Of a stretch of 64,000 nt of DNA, positions 1 through 10,345 are shown in pieces. The translations under genes and the position numbers were made by a program. This stretch comes from Trichoplax adhaerens. Its lineage: Eukaryota; Placozoa; Uniplacotomia; Trichoplacea; Trichoplacidae. Every line of letters begins with the position of its first letter. The first letter of the stretch is position 1. The notes under the pieces were generated by a model that worked only from the letters and a program-made list of their open reading frames with translations, searched no databases and was not told the DNA's origin. The stretch covers positions 493,815 to 557,814 of the forward strand of contig NW_002060946.1 of assembly GCF_000150275.1 (NCBI RefSeq), written 5' to 3'.

Positions 1-1373
1 GAATGTTCACCATAACAGCTATAATCAGTTTCATTGATAAATTCATTATGTACATTAGGGTTACTAAATATTGCAAACACCATAAGGTCAGAGTACAAGT
101 TGTGATGTCATAATTTTCAACGGAAATGTATGATAATTCTATACCGTACGGCATCATGATCGCTAATTTTTTCTTTATCTTAGGCTGCAAATATCAACTT
201 CAATATATTACTCGGCGAGAGATCCTATTCCATCTCCCAAAGGAGATTATTACGATGCCTCTCAGCGATTTTTAAGCTACAAACTTGTTTATAAGTGATG
301 AATAAGCTTAGTATCCAATAATTTTGTGGTGTTAAAATGAATAAACTGCAATTGATTTACCAAAATCGCACATGAAAATTTTTGTTATGCTCCGAATTTT
401 TCATTTCTCGCTTACTTTGACTATGAAAGTAATGCTAACATGTCTATAAGAACAATGCAGAAATACTATTTAACATTCCTGACGCCATTATCGGAATTGA
501 GTTTTTCTCAACAGATGATAGTTAATACTTTAGCTATGAAATCATTCAGATTATTCTGTACTACAAGTCTTGTTTTATCAAATGATGGACTCGCATTAGA
601 TATTAAAAAGAATACCGTGTTCATTTATTAATATATTTTAGTGCTTAGCAACAGGTGTACAAAAATTAATAAATTTAATTAACTACAGATAAATCTAAAT
701 CAGTCATAATCTAGCTCATTACAATGCGATCGAGATTAGATCATAGACATCTCTTACTTCATAAAATATAGTAAAATTTTTTAGAGAACAGTTACATGAT
801 GATGGATTGAAAATAATACCATACAAAAATCAATGCCTACCCTTTCTTTCGAATAGGTAGCTGTTACTTCTCAGTCCAACACTACGAAGATAAATATTAT
901 TAAAGGGATGTTATTAAGATTCATAAGCGTTCCTAGATACCCCAGAAAATGAGTACGAATATATCGTATTTCGCTGTTGACTTCTCTATATGAAACAGAA
1001 ATCGAACTCCGAAAAACGATAGATCGCAAAGATGACCGAATGTCACATCTTGTTAATAAGAGGTAGCTCAGTTTACTTATAATACTATTTACGCTACTTG
1101 CGTAGTAATCATATTATTCATATCCATGATAGAAAAGGATGATTACAAAATAACTGAAAATTTTTTTATTTCCAGTAATTTTTCGTTGTTAAAAAAGTAC
1201 ATTACATGTTAACGGTATTGTGATACATAATAAATTACATTTCACTAAATGTTACAATTCTTCTTAAATAAATAAGAAATAGCATTTAATTGTATCTATT
1301 GCTCCTTTAAATTTTAGATGTTGTAAGCGCCTAAATATTTAGCAGGTATGAAAAGTGATGATTATATGAGTAA
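1..1373. other. Intergenic, nothing recognised
   Basis: This AT-rich stretch lies downstream of the first P450 gene. A 63-codon open frame at 440-631 has no recognisable domain, no splice context and no homologue I can name, so I treat it as chance. I see no RNA gene or clear repeat. Confidence 0.6.
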
Positions 1374-2846
1374 TCACACTCTTCGTACGACTTTTAATAT
1401 TACTGGATTTTCTGGTATAGCTGTAAAAATGACAATTGTCGGTAAAGGATTTTCAGTTTGATTAGCTACTTCGAACTTGACTTGTTGTAGTAATCGTACT
1501 AAAATTAGTTTTAAATTCATCATTCCAAGTCTATTGCCTATGCATTTACGAGGGCCATCACTAAATGGTAAAAAGTGACATGGATGACGTTTAGATTTCT
1601 GATCGGCTGAAAATCGCTGAGGATCGAATTTATCAGGATTTTCCCATATATCAGGATCTTCATGGATAGCTTTTACTGCAATTGCAATACCGACACCTTT
1701 TGGAAATTGTACGCCGTTAATAACACAATCGCTTTTAGCTTCACGTAAGCTAATGTAGCCAGCTGAGAAGTAACGAAATGCTTCGTTAATCGTCATTTCT
1801 AAGTAGTCTAACTTTTGAATATCGTTATAGTTTAAATTATCTTCATCAGGACAATATTGATCAATCTCTTCAATGACTTTATCTTGTACATCAGGATTAG
1901 TAGCTAAAGCAAATGCTATGAAGGTCAAGTTAGAAGCTGTAGTATCATATCCTCCGATTAAAAAAGTAAAGCAATGTTGTACAATATCGAAATCGCTTAT
2001 TTTCTCTTTATGTTCTGCTTCGATTACTAACTTTAGCATATCAGTTCTAGTAGATAAACCTTGATCTAATTCTCTACGACGAGCTGTGACAATTTCTCTT
2101 AGCATAGACGACGCTTTTATGATACCTTTGACTTGTTTATAAGCGATAAATAAGCTTAGGAATCTGTAAATATTTGGTAATGCAAAAAATAACACTGAAA
2201 TTGGCCTTCTAATTCCACCCAAGAAGTTATTGATGTGAGTTTGTAATTCGATTTTCTTTTCTTCGTTAGGTTTAACACCAAATAGCGATGATAATGACAT
2301 ATCCATGGCGGTACTATAAAATAGTTCCCTCACGTTTATAGTATCATCGTCGTTATCGATTTTGTGTAAAACTTTCTCTAACAAATTGCTACTAGCTTCA
2401 TTAGCGAAGTGAGACATGGCTTTTAACTTATTCGGAGAGAAAAGCGGAGTTAGACTTTCACGAGCATGCTTCCAAGTCACGTCGCGAGCATCAATTAAGC
2501 CTACGGGCTGTTTCGAAGTTGGTCCGAATTTAATTCTGTTAATAAAATTTTCGGATTGTTTAACTAGAATTTCATAAGCAATATCAGGATCGGCTACGTG
2601 GATTATCGGTTTTCGACCGTAGTATAATCCAAAAATCTTTCCATACTTTTTAACATGGTCAGTTAAACATAGATGCCTACGAGCATAAACGGTATCCCAT
2701 AAATTACCGACGATAAACTTGGGTTTAGGACCAGGTATATTAATCTTATCAAAGTAGGAGTACGGTTTGAGATAGTAGAAATAGAAAATATAAGTAAAGA
2801 GTAAGACAGCAAAAGTCGAGGACAGAATGATAAAAGTTATATCCAT
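1374..2846 (-). CDS. Cytochrome P450, CYP3 clan (intronless), copy 1
   Basis: This is a probable ER-anchored haem monooxygenase of 490 aa, the usual length for microsomal P450s. In order it shows an N-terminal membrane anchor (about residues 3-25), a proline-rich hinge (IPGPKP, 37-42), a C-helix WxxxR (W125-R129), the I-helix oxygen-binding motif GGYDTT (298-303), ExxR (E355-R358), a PERF-like motif written DPQRF, and the haem loop FSDGPRKCIG with the Cys ligand at 435. The start chosen is the ATG at 2846, because the open frame extends upstream only through a TTG codon and the anchor begins directly after this Met. No introns. It is closely similar to the next P450 (4689-6164), which lies in the same orientation, so the two look like a tandem pair. 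The substrate cannot be predicted. Confidence 0.93.
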   Translation of the reverse strand: MDITFIILSSTFAVLLFTYIFYFYYLKPYSYFDKINIPGPKPKFIVGNLWDTVYARRHLCLTDHVKKYGKIFGLYYGRKPIIHVADPDIAYEILVKQSENFINRIKFGPTSKQPVGLIDARDVTWKHARESLTPLFSPNKLKAMSHFANEASSNLLEKVLHKIDNDDDTINVRELFYSTAMDMSLSSLFGVKPNEEKKIELQTHINNFLGGIRRPISVLFFALPNIYRFLSLFIAYKQVKGIIKASSMLREIVTARRRELDQGLSTRTDMLKLVIEAEHKEKISDFDIVQHCFTFLIGGYDTTASNLTFIAFALATNPDVQDKVIEEIDQYCPDEDNLNYNDIQKLDYLEMTINEAFRYFSAGYISLREAKSDCVINGVQFPKGVGIAIAVKAIHEDPDIWENPDKFDPQRFSADQKSKRHPCHFLPFSDGPRKCIGNRLGMMNLKLILVRLLQQVKFEVANQTENPLPTIVIFTAIPENPVILKVVRRV

Positions 2847-2939
2847 ATTTGCGAGATTTGACAAACGTATTATAACTGTAGATGTAATCAGCGTGCAACT
2901 ACTGTAATAACTGTAGATGCAATGACCGTGCAACTACTC

Positions 2940-3286
2940 TAATAGTAATACAGTGCCTACCGCTTTATAAGCCCACCTGCGAAGATATATCCTTTTACGG
3001 GTATACTGTATGTTACATAAATATTATACAGGCATTTCAACAGAATACAGTATTACTGTAATAGTAATACAGTAGTTGCCGCTCTATAAGCCCACCTGCG
3101 GATATCCTTCTACGGGTATACTGTATGTTACATAAATATTATACTGGCATTTCAACGGAATACACAGTACTGTATAGTACACAGTGTACAGTGTGATTAT
3201 TTTCGATGTCTCCTCTTCGTTAAAAAATCAAAGTTGTATTCCGTTGAAATTCCTGTATAGTATTTATATTTATATATACCCGTTAG
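2940..3286. repeat. Two-copy tandem repeat plus inverted third copy
   Basis: About 119 bp starting at 2940 is repeated at 3059 with few changes; both units contain a TATAAGCCCACCTGCG-like core and a TTACATAAATATTATAC core. The end of the second unit (about 3113-3172) reappears inverted at about 3235-3286, so the two could fold on each other. The array directly abuts the 5' end of P450 copy 1. Confidence 0.75.
2964..2969 (-). promoter_or_regulatory. TATA-like box of P450 copy 1
   Basis: TATAAA on the minus strand lies 118 bp before the chosen ATG. A TATA-like word sits at nearly the same distance upstream of several other P450 genes here (116-119 bp; 79 bp in copy 2). The function is inferred from position only. 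Confidence 0.35.
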
Positions 3287-4688
3287 ATTGTATGATGTAA
3301 TACCAGAAAACTTGTAATTATTGCGTTGGAAGTGTGAACGGCGTACGTATAGAAGCCGCCGCTTTTCAATACAATAAAGAGAGAGTAGAGTTAGTAGTTA
3401 GTTTTACAAGAACTTGAACGACGTGTTCAATTTCTTGCCTCGACTGTATGCTAAGTGAGAGTAGTTGCAAACTTTCAATACAGTTGTTAATATTAATTCT
3501 AGATAGTAATATACAACAAATGTAGTACAGTGGATAGTAACTACCGCACCAAGTGCGGGTAAAAGTAGCATTTCTGTTGCATGTCATCGCCCAAAAAGGG
3601 ATAACTCCATCATAACTTCGACAGTGTGTACACTGTACTGTACAGCATAACACTACGTCATACATATAATATATGCATGCTCATATAAAGTGTTCATTTT
3701 ATCAGAAAGTTAATCATTTAATGTAACCCAGTGAACTTCCTACTTTATGAGAGTTCAATATACAGTACAAGTACTCAGTGCGTCAAGTACAGTAGACGTG
3801 ACATAAACATCATCAAGAGTATTGTAGGTCATTTGGTGCTCGAGCCTCGAGGTCTTTGCAAAAAAGGAGTAATTTATCCCGGCTTCGGAAGAGCCTAGCC
3901 AAAATAAACGAAAGTAGGTACAGTACAGTTATATTGCATGGATTCAAAGTGTATCTACAAATGAACGAGACTCAAATCAGACTTTTAAAGCGAAACACAG
4001 CAATCAATCATGCAATATTGGGAGATCTACCTATACTGCTCATGATTTATCATATCATAGTACAGTATAAATGGACGTACTAAAAACTGATTCATGAAAC
4101 CGTTTACTGACAATAAAACGGTAAAGCAATAAAAACATAGAAAAAAAAGTAAATCACTGACGGTACATTAGCATCGCACCACTAAATATTGTTTGGGAGA
4201 TATCACTTGACGCTTTTGACTCATACATTGGATAAATCAATCAATAATAACTAGTGTCCAGTACATTGTACCATAGACTTATACGGTTTCTAGAAATCCG
4301 TGATTGTACTTCAATGTTAGAGACTACATACTGCTTACGACTAACTTGGACACCTGACTAGTAGTATACTGTACTAGTTGAACGAAAAGCCATCAATTGA
4401 TGTCTAATTCATTTGTCATCGAGTGGTACTATGTTTATTGTTGCTATTTTATCATTAGGGATAGTAGTATACGCGCATATACAGAATAAATGGTGTTCTA
4501 CCAGCATGACAGGAAGTAGCATAAGAAGCATATCAGCAACACTCATATTATTCAGATTCTGGAATTGATAACGGACTACGTATGTCCACCAATGTCAAAT
4601 CCTTTTCAAGCTTTACTATTGCAGTAATAACTTTATTCTTTTCCACTAAATGACTAAGAACATGAGTGACAGTTGATGGAAAATTACT

Positions 4689-6164
4689 TTATTGCGTCCT
4701 ATGAACAATCTTCAGATATACCGGATTTTCTGGTACAACAGTAAATTGTATTACCGTTGGTAACGGGATCTCGGTCTCTTTAGCCACATCAAATTTCACT
4801 CGTTGTAATAATCTTGCTAAGATTAGTTTCATGTTCATCCAGCCCAATCTTATACCTATGCATTTTCGAGGGCCTTCGCTAAACGGTAGAAAATGACAAG
4901 GGTGACGATTAGCATTAGCTTCAGGTGAAAATCTCTCTGGATCAAATTTGTCTGGATTCTCCCATACATCAGGATCTTCATGAATAGCTTTAACAGCAAT
5001 GGCAACACCAACACCTTTCGGAAATCTTACGCCGCGAATGGTGCAATCTTCCTTCGCTTCGCGAAGATTGATATAGCCAGGTGAGTAATAACGTAACGTT
5101 TCATTTAGTACCATGTCCATATAAGTTAACTTTTGAACATCGTTGTAAGTCAGATTGCTTACATCGGGGCAATGCTGGTCGATTTCTTCAATGAGCTTGT
5201 CTTGGACATCAGGATTAGTAGCTAAGGAAAATACGGCATAAGTCAAGGTAGCAGCAGTAGTGTCGTAACCACCAACCAAGAACGTAAAGCAATGTTGTAC
5301 AATATCTCGATCGGTAATCTTGTCTTTATGTTCAGCCTCGATGACTAATTTGAGCATGTCAGTTCTAGTGGTAACGCCTTGCTGAAGTTCTTGACGACGC
5401 GTCTTGATAATTTGTTGCAAAATAGAATGCGTCTTGACAATACCAAATACTTGCTTACGAGCAAAAAAAACACTTAGCAAAATGAAAACTTTAGGTAGCG
5501 CAATCGACCAAGCAGAAAATGGGCGAGCAAGTCCTGTTATAAAGTCAGAAAAGCCTGCTTCGAATTCATCTCTTTTTTTTTCGTCTGCTTCGATACCAAA
5601 CATGGACGTTAAAGACATTTCCATAGCGGTACTATAAAACAGCTTTTTCATATCCAATACAGCACTACGTAGTTCAGTATTCTCAAGTATTTTATTCAAT
5701 AAATTGAAACCAGCATTATTTGCGAATTGAGACATCGCTTTTAGCTTAGTAGGAGAGAATAACGGTGTCAAGCTTGTTCGCGCATTTTTCCAATCCTCAT
5801 CACGAGCTTCCATCAAGCCTACAGGTCTATCAAAGCTCGGCACCAAGTTAACTCGATTTAAAAATTTGTCTGATTGTTTTAGCAAAATCTCGCTTACAAT
5901 ATCGATATCAGCAACATGGATGATGGGAATCTGACCATAAAATAGCCCGACTACCTTGCCATATTTTTTAAAGTATTTATTTAAGCACCTATGACGATGG
6001 CCATAGCTGCTATCGAACAAGTTACCGAAAATATATTTAGGTTTAGGCCCTGGTATATTGAATTTGTCAAAGTAAGAGTATGGTTTCACATAGTAATGAT
6101 AAATATAATATAAAAGAGAAGCAGTGGTAAAACCAAGTATCGTTGTGTAGACTGAATTATCCAT
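4689..6164 (-). CDS. Cytochrome P450, CYP3 clan (intronless), copy 2
   Basis: A 491-aa microsomal P450 very like copy 1. It has an N-terminal anchor (about 4-25), the hinge IPGPKP (37-42), WxxxR at W125-R129, the I-helix GGYDTT (298-303), ExxR at E355-R358, a DPERF motif near 408-412 and the haem loop FSEGPRKCIG with Cys435. All catalytic signatures are intact, so I expect an active haem-thiolate monooxygenase on the ER membrane. The start is the ATG at 6164; the frame stays open for 62 codons upstream but begins with TTG and lacks a second anchor. Same strand as copy 1, with about 1.8 kb between them, consistent with tandem duplication. A TATAAA on the coding strand lies 79 bp upstream. Confidence 0.93.
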   Translation of the reverse strand: MDNSVYTTILGFTTASLLYYIYHYYVKPYSYFDKFNIPGPKPKYIFGNLFDSSYGHRHRCLNKYFKKYGKVVGLFYGQIPIIHVADIDIVSEILLKQSDKFLNRVNLVPSFDRPVGLMEARDEDWKNARTSLTPLFSPTKLKAMSQFANNAGFNLLNKILENTELRSAVLDMKKLFYSTAMEMSLTSMFGIEADEKKRDEFEAGFSDFITGLARPFSAWSIALPKVFILLSVFFARKQVFGIVKTHSILQQIIKTRRQELQQGVTTRTDMLKLVIEAEHKDKITDRDIVQHCFTFLVGGYDTTAATLTYAVFSLATNPDVQDKLIEEIDQHCPDVSNLTYNDVQKLTYMDMVLNETLRYYSPGYINLREAKEDCTIRGVRFPKGVGVAIAVKAIHEDPDVWENPDKFDPERFSPEANANRHPCHFLPFSEGPRKCIGIRLGWMNMKLILARLLQRVKFDVAKETEIPLPTVIQFTVVPENPVYLKIVHRTQ

Positions 6165-6242
6165 TTTCCAATATTTTTTCAGTGTTGATGCAGCATACGA
6201 TATGAACAACCGAACATTGATCGCATGAATTACCTTCAATCC

Positions 6243-6248
6243 TTTATA
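6243..6248 (-). promoter_or_regulatory. TATA-like box of P450 copy 2
   Basis: TATAAA on the minus strand, 79 bp upstream of the ATG at 6164. Inferred from position and from similar boxes upstream of the other P450 genes. Confidence 0.35.
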
Positions 6249-6479
6249 AGAGTAGCAAGCCTTGTACAGTGTAAATGTAGACCTTAATACACCTATCAGT
6301 GATTTAGTGTTAAGGCTCTTACTCTGTATGATAACATTCCGATGATGCAAACGTTGCCAAGGTTAATCCGAGAAAACTACTGGTGTAGCTGCAAGTCTGC
6401 AACCTTTCAATACCTTCTGTGTTTACAAATGTCCGACATGCAGATTGTTGAGCCTTATTCAACAAACAAGTCATGTGCA

Positions 6480-6587
6480 ACACACACCCTCACGAGTCAC
6501 GGTCAGTTGCTGTACTGTACTGTACAGTACAGTACAGCAATGTACTGTACAGTACAGCAACTGACCGTGACTCGTGAGGATGTGTGT
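6480..6587. repeat. Near-perfect inverted repeat (41-bp stem)
   Basis: Positions 6480-6520 pair with 6547-6587 over 41 bp with one mismatch (6487 against 6580). The 26-bp loop is itself built of TACAGTAC words. The outer half of the stem is unique sequence (TCACGAGTCACGGTCAG) and the inner part is TACTGTAC repeats. It could be a small hairpin-type mobile element remnant or a fold-back structure. I see no terminal target-site duplication. Confidence 0.9.
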
Positions 6588-7012
6588 ACAGTGTACAGTA
6601 TATGACATACAGTACTGTACTGTACTGTATAGACATCCCAGTACAGTATACTGTACTGTAGTACTGTACAGTACAGTACAGTACTGTAGAGTACAGTACT
6701 GTACAGTTGTGAAACAAGAATTTCTACAGTACTGTAGAGTGCAAATTCTACAGTACTGTAGAGTGCAAATTCTACAGTGTACAGTACAGTACAGTACGTT
6801 CGAATTCTACGGTACAGCACAGCTGAAACATCTCAACTTGTCAAGTGATAGTTCTACCAGGGGCTTGTAAGACAAGAATTATTTACTGTAGTCTTGCAAG
6901 TCTCCGGTTCTACTGTACAGTACAGTACCACCTGATTTTGTTACAGTATACAGAACAGTACTGAATGGCAACCTCAGATCTGTCTATCTAGTACAATACA
7001 GTACTGTACTAA
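6588..7012. repeat. TACTGTA/TACAGTA palindromic tract
   Basis: Dense, irregular repeats of the self-complementary word GTACTGTACAGTAC and its fragments continue from the hairpin to about 6820, then thin out to about 7012. Within it, 6721-6777 is a regular 24-bp tandem repeat (two full copies plus nine bases of a third). The same word family recurs at about 3030-3190 and 10190-10345. Confidence 0.85.
6721..6777 (+). repeat. 24-bp minisatellite
   Basis: The unit begins TTCTACAGTACTGTAGAG. Copies lie at 6721-6744 and 6745-6768 (one mismatch), with a third beginning at 6769. Each unit contains a 14-bp palindrome CTACAGTACTGTAG. Confidence 0.85.
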
Positions 7013-7385
7013 ACGAATGCATTGGGTAATGTGCTGTACTTTAATGAGGTGATTGAGCAATAAGATTGCTGATAATTCATTCAAATGCCGCAATGAACGC
7101 CTAAAAATTGATTGGAACACAAGACCTACAAGGTAAATGATAACGTATACAATTAAAAAGCAGCCCTAATAAAAGTGATATTAAATTGTATATCAAACTC
7201 ATCAATAAATGTTTATCGTGTTTTACAACATTCGCAGGGAAACAACGTTGAAACTGATTGCAATATTGCCTCGGTTGATTCAAGCAGCGAACTGAATTGA
7301 CTGGATTGAAAATATATAACATCGAAAATCTTATCTACTGTATACGAGTATACAGTTTATCACAGTCTAGCGGCCTTGACTAGTT

Positions 7386-7391
7386 TATAAG
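7386..7391 (+). promoter_or_regulatory. TATA-like box of P450 copy 3
   Basis: TATAAG lies 116 bp upstream of the ATG at 7507, in the same TTTATAAG context found upstream of P450 copies 1 and 2. Assigned by position only. Confidence 0.3.
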
Positions 7392-7506
7392 AGATTGGAA
7401 TACAGCAAGCGTTGGATGCAATCCTGTACTGCACTACTAGAGTAGTAAAAGACTGACCTTATTGATTAGTTGTTATAACGTTGGTATAGGCTGAAGAGAG
7501 TAATCG

Positions 7507-9009
7507 ATGCCTGTTTTGGATAATTTGAACGTCCGTGCTGTGACTGTTGTGGCCACTGTATCAGTTTCTGCATATTTTATTTATCGAAAGATCGTTGAAC
7601 CGTTACATTATTTCGAGCAGATAGGAATTCCTGGTCCCACACCCGTAGCATTTCTTGGAAATCTTCCTGACTTGGAGGAGGGTATCCATCTCGCTCATGT
7701 TGCTCTAAAAGAGAAGTACGGTAAAGTCTTTGGATTAATCATTGGTAGAAAGCCGCAAATTGTAGTTTGTGACGTTAACATACTGCAAAAAATCCTAATC
7801 GAAAATTTTAATGGTTTCTGCAATAGAAGAGGATTTCAATTATTACCTTACGATAATTTAAAATATGGCGTAAATACATTACGTGATCGTGAATGGCGGC
7901 GTGTTCGCTCGATCTTGATGCCGGCCTTTACTTTAGAAAGTTGTGAAGAATTAGCCCCCATTATTGCAAAATCGTGTAACATACTTCTTATCAAGTTTCT
8001 ACAGGCATCGTATACTGAACAAGCTCTGAATATCAGCAGTGCTATGAATCAATTTGCAACGGAAATCACGATGGTGACGTTATTTGGTCAACCTGGAAAG
8101 TTGCAAACTAGTGTAAATGTCAGACCAGACAAGTTAACCATTGCTATCAATTCTATCTTCCGTGTACCTCCTATGACAAGCTTGCTAATATTGGCCATAC
8201 CACCGCTGTCGTCCTACTTGCTGAAGATAAATTCTACTGGTTTTCGCTACTTAGAGTCTGTCTGTTATCGAGCTATACGCCGAAAGCGTGAAAGGATTGC
8301 AGAGAAGATGGAATGCCAACGTGACCTATTGCAGCTAATGCTGGAAGCAGATCGTAATGGTAAACTAAATGACACTGATATTGCTAGCCAGTCATTAACA
8401 TACCTATTGACTAGCTATCATCCGTTAAAGAACGGTTTATGCTTCCTTGTGTATTTGATTGCAACGCATAAAGAGGTTCAAAATAGACTTATTAGGGAAA
8501 TTGATGAAAATTTGCCAAATCGGGAATTACCGACTCAGAAAGAAATATCAAAATTAGTATATCTAGATGCAGTTATCAAGGAAACATTAAGACTTTATCC
8601 TGCTACCTTTATTTATCATCGTGAAGCTGTTGAAGATTGCTCAATAAATGGATTTTTCTTTCCGAAAGAAGTAACGATTGCAATTCCAGTGTATGCAATA
8701 CATCGTGATCCGGAAATATGGCCCAATCCTAGTAGTTTTAGACCGGAAAGATTTTTATCTGATGATGCAAATAGTGCAAGACACCCATGTAGCTACTTGC
8801 CGTTTGGTGTCGGAGCTAGAGCATGTATGGCTACTCATTTTGTTACAATGATCTTTAAGATGATGCTTGTAATAACACTGCGTAGTATCAAATTTAAAAC
8901 TGTTGCTGAAACTGAAGTGCCATTGTCTACCACATCTTTAGCTAGTTTGCAACCGATGTATGATGTGTATCTTGGAATTGAAAGAAGAGTATATGTGGAT
9001 TCGATTTGA
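7507..9009 (+). CDS. Divergent cytochrome P450, CYP3 clan, atypical I-helix
   Basis: A 500-aa intronless P450 with an N-terminal anchor (about 10-27), the hinge IPGPTP (41-46), WxxxR (W130-R134), ExxR (E359-R362), RPERF (412-416) and a haem loop FGVGARACMA with Cys440. Two conserved features are altered. The I-helix motif, normally (A/G)Gx(D/E)TT, is replaced by SYHPLK (303-308), removing the acid-threonine pair used for proton delivery. The last Gly of the haem signature is Ala442. The haem Cys and ExxR remain, so the fold and haem binding are probably kept. It may act without classical oxygen activation, as isomerase- or dehydratase-type P450s do, or be a non-catalytic relative. The frame is open throughout, arguing against simple decay. 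It lies divergent from copy 2 and upstream of copy 4 on the same strand. Confidence 0.9.
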   Translation: MPVLDNLNVRAVTVVATVSVSAYFIYRKIVEPLHYFEQIGIPGPTPVAFLGNLPDLEEGIHLAHVALKEKYGKVFGLIIGRKPQIVVCDVNILQKILIENFNGFCNRRGFQLLPYDNLKYGVNTLRDREWRRVRSILMPAFTLESCEELAPIIAKSCNILLIKFLQASYTEQALNISSAMNQFATEITMVTLFGQPGKLQTSVNVRPDKLTIAINSIFRVPPMTSLLILAIPPLSSYLLKINSTGFRYLESVCYRAIRRKRERIAEKMECQRDLLQLMLEADRNGKLNDTDIASQSLTYLLTSYHPLKNGLCFLVYLIATHKEVQNRLIREIDENLPNRELPTQKEISKLVYLDAVIKETLRLYPATFIYHREAVEDCSINGFFFPKEVTIAIPVYAIHRDPEIWPNPSSFRPERFLSDDANSARHPCSYLPFGVGARACMATHFVTMIFKMMLVITLRSIKFKTVAETEVPLSTTSLASLQPMYDVYLGIERRVYVDSI

Positions 9010-9145
9010 TCGTAATATTAGTCTCAGGATTGCTTTTAGTTCTGTAAAGCTGGCAAATAAGTAATATATTTATATTTGTGTACATGCTCTGTTAAATTTA
9101 TACTAATCCATCCTTAAATAGTGACTATTTGGATTGTACTCTTGT

Positions 9146-9151
9146 AATAAA
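9146..9151 (+). terminator. Poly(A) signal candidate of P450 copy 3
   Basis: AATAAA on the coding strand, 137 bp after the TGA stop of the P450 at 7507-9009. It is the first canonical hexamer downstream that I could see. Confidence 0.45.
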
Positions 9152-10144
9152 ATAGGTTATTTTATACTGGCGTAGTTTGTTTTTTGTTTTTTAACTGATA
9201 CTATCGGCTACCGCACACGTGCTGATGACAGTCACTATTTAGCTACCTATTGGATAATAATCTCTTAGTTCAATGAGCGTAGTAAAAGTTATGCCATCAC
9301 CACACATGATTTATGCCTTTGCTACGCAGACATAGAATCATTACATATCCAATAGATAAGGATGACATCTCATCCTTACACTATCATTAATTCGCTAAAT
9401 GTACAAATAATTCACGCGTCCAAGTATATAAATGTATATATACGCGTATTTATGTTTGTAGTTTCTACCAAACCAGCAACGCGTTTCATTGAATACTGTT
9501 ATGTTTGTAGTTTACATAATTGCAAAATAGTTGGGATGAAAAATCAATAATTTTATTTTTAACGTAAAACCGCAAGGCACAGCAGCAAGTGCAATTGCTG
9601 CTGATCTTGCAAGATAGAAAAGCCACACTTATATACAGTAAGTATTATTAGCGTACGCGTATAACACACGTTTAATATATTATATATTATATATATAATA
9701 TATCTACTCTATTTTATAAACGTCCAGTTGCATGTTGATGCAGCAAGAGATTAAGAATTTGGACTTTATTCTATAATGCTGATAGCTTAAATATCGCAGT
9801 ACTACATCTAGTAATATAGGCATTTACATACTGGACTATAATAAGCCGTGCACAGCACACACTGTAAAGCAGTTAGTCAATACCGTTAAGAGCACGACTT
9901 ACTATATTATTGTATATTGCAAATGGAGTAGATCACAGTAATTCCAGTTTTACTGCTAAGTGGGATTACCTGAGAGTGTAACAATGTGATATAGATGGTA
10001 TTTTAACAATTAATTAGCTGATTCATGGCGATCATTTCACCTGAATTGTTTCATTTTTATATTTTATTTATAATTTGATGCCGTAAGAATTGCATTTACT
10101 TCATTAAAGTTTATCCAGATTGCAGAATAGAGACCGACAGAGAC

Positions 10145-10345
10145 TTGACAGTACCGTAGTTGACAGTACCACGGTTGACAGTACCTCGGTTGACAGTACA
10201 GTACGTTTCCAACCTACTGTATTGAAGGCCAGTCAGTTGATACTGTACAGTGTACAGTACTGTACTGTACAGTGTGTACTGTATAGTACAGTATAATTCA
10301 CTGTCACTTACAGTACAGTACAGTACTATACAGTATACTTTACAG
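10145..10345. repeat. 15-bp tandem repeat followed by TACAGTA tract
   Basis: Four copies of a 15-bp unit (TTGACAGTACCNCGG type) lie at 10145-10159, 10160-10174, 10175-10189 and 10190-10204; the last runs into TACAGTAC. From there to about 10345 the sequence is rich in GTACTGTACAGTAC palindromes, like the tract at 6588-7012. It sits about 220 bp upstream of the next P450 start. Confidence 0.85.

Larger units (their letters stand above)
2847..4688. other. Intergenic spacer between P450 copies 1 and 2
   Basis: The spacer holds the upstream region of P450 copy 1, a two-copy tandem repeat with an inverted third copy (2940-3286, listed separately) and several TACTGTA/TACAGTA words. Open frames at 3366-3665 and 3856-4083 resemble no known family and carry no splice or start context, so they are not annotated. 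Confidence 0.6.
6165..7506. other. Divergent spacer between P450 copies 2 and 3
   Basis: This 1.3-kb region separates the minus-strand copy 2 from the plus-strand copy 3, so it should contain both promoters. Its middle (about 6505-7010) is dominated by palindromic TACTGTA/TACAGTA words, including a long hairpin and a short minisatellite (listed separately). Open frames read through these repeats on both strands are shadows. Confidence 0.7.

Noticed and set aside
2847-2933. 29-codon upstream extension of P450 copy 1 (and the 62-codon extension of copy 2, 6165-6350)
   Set aside because: Both extensions begin at TTG, lack P450 sequence, and the ATG used places the membrane anchor at the N-terminus.
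6342-6870. Several overlapping open frames on both strands (63-105 codons), rich in Tyr, Cys, Thr, Val and Leu
   Set aside because: They are translations of the TACTGTA/TACAGTA palindromic repeats and have no family resemblance.
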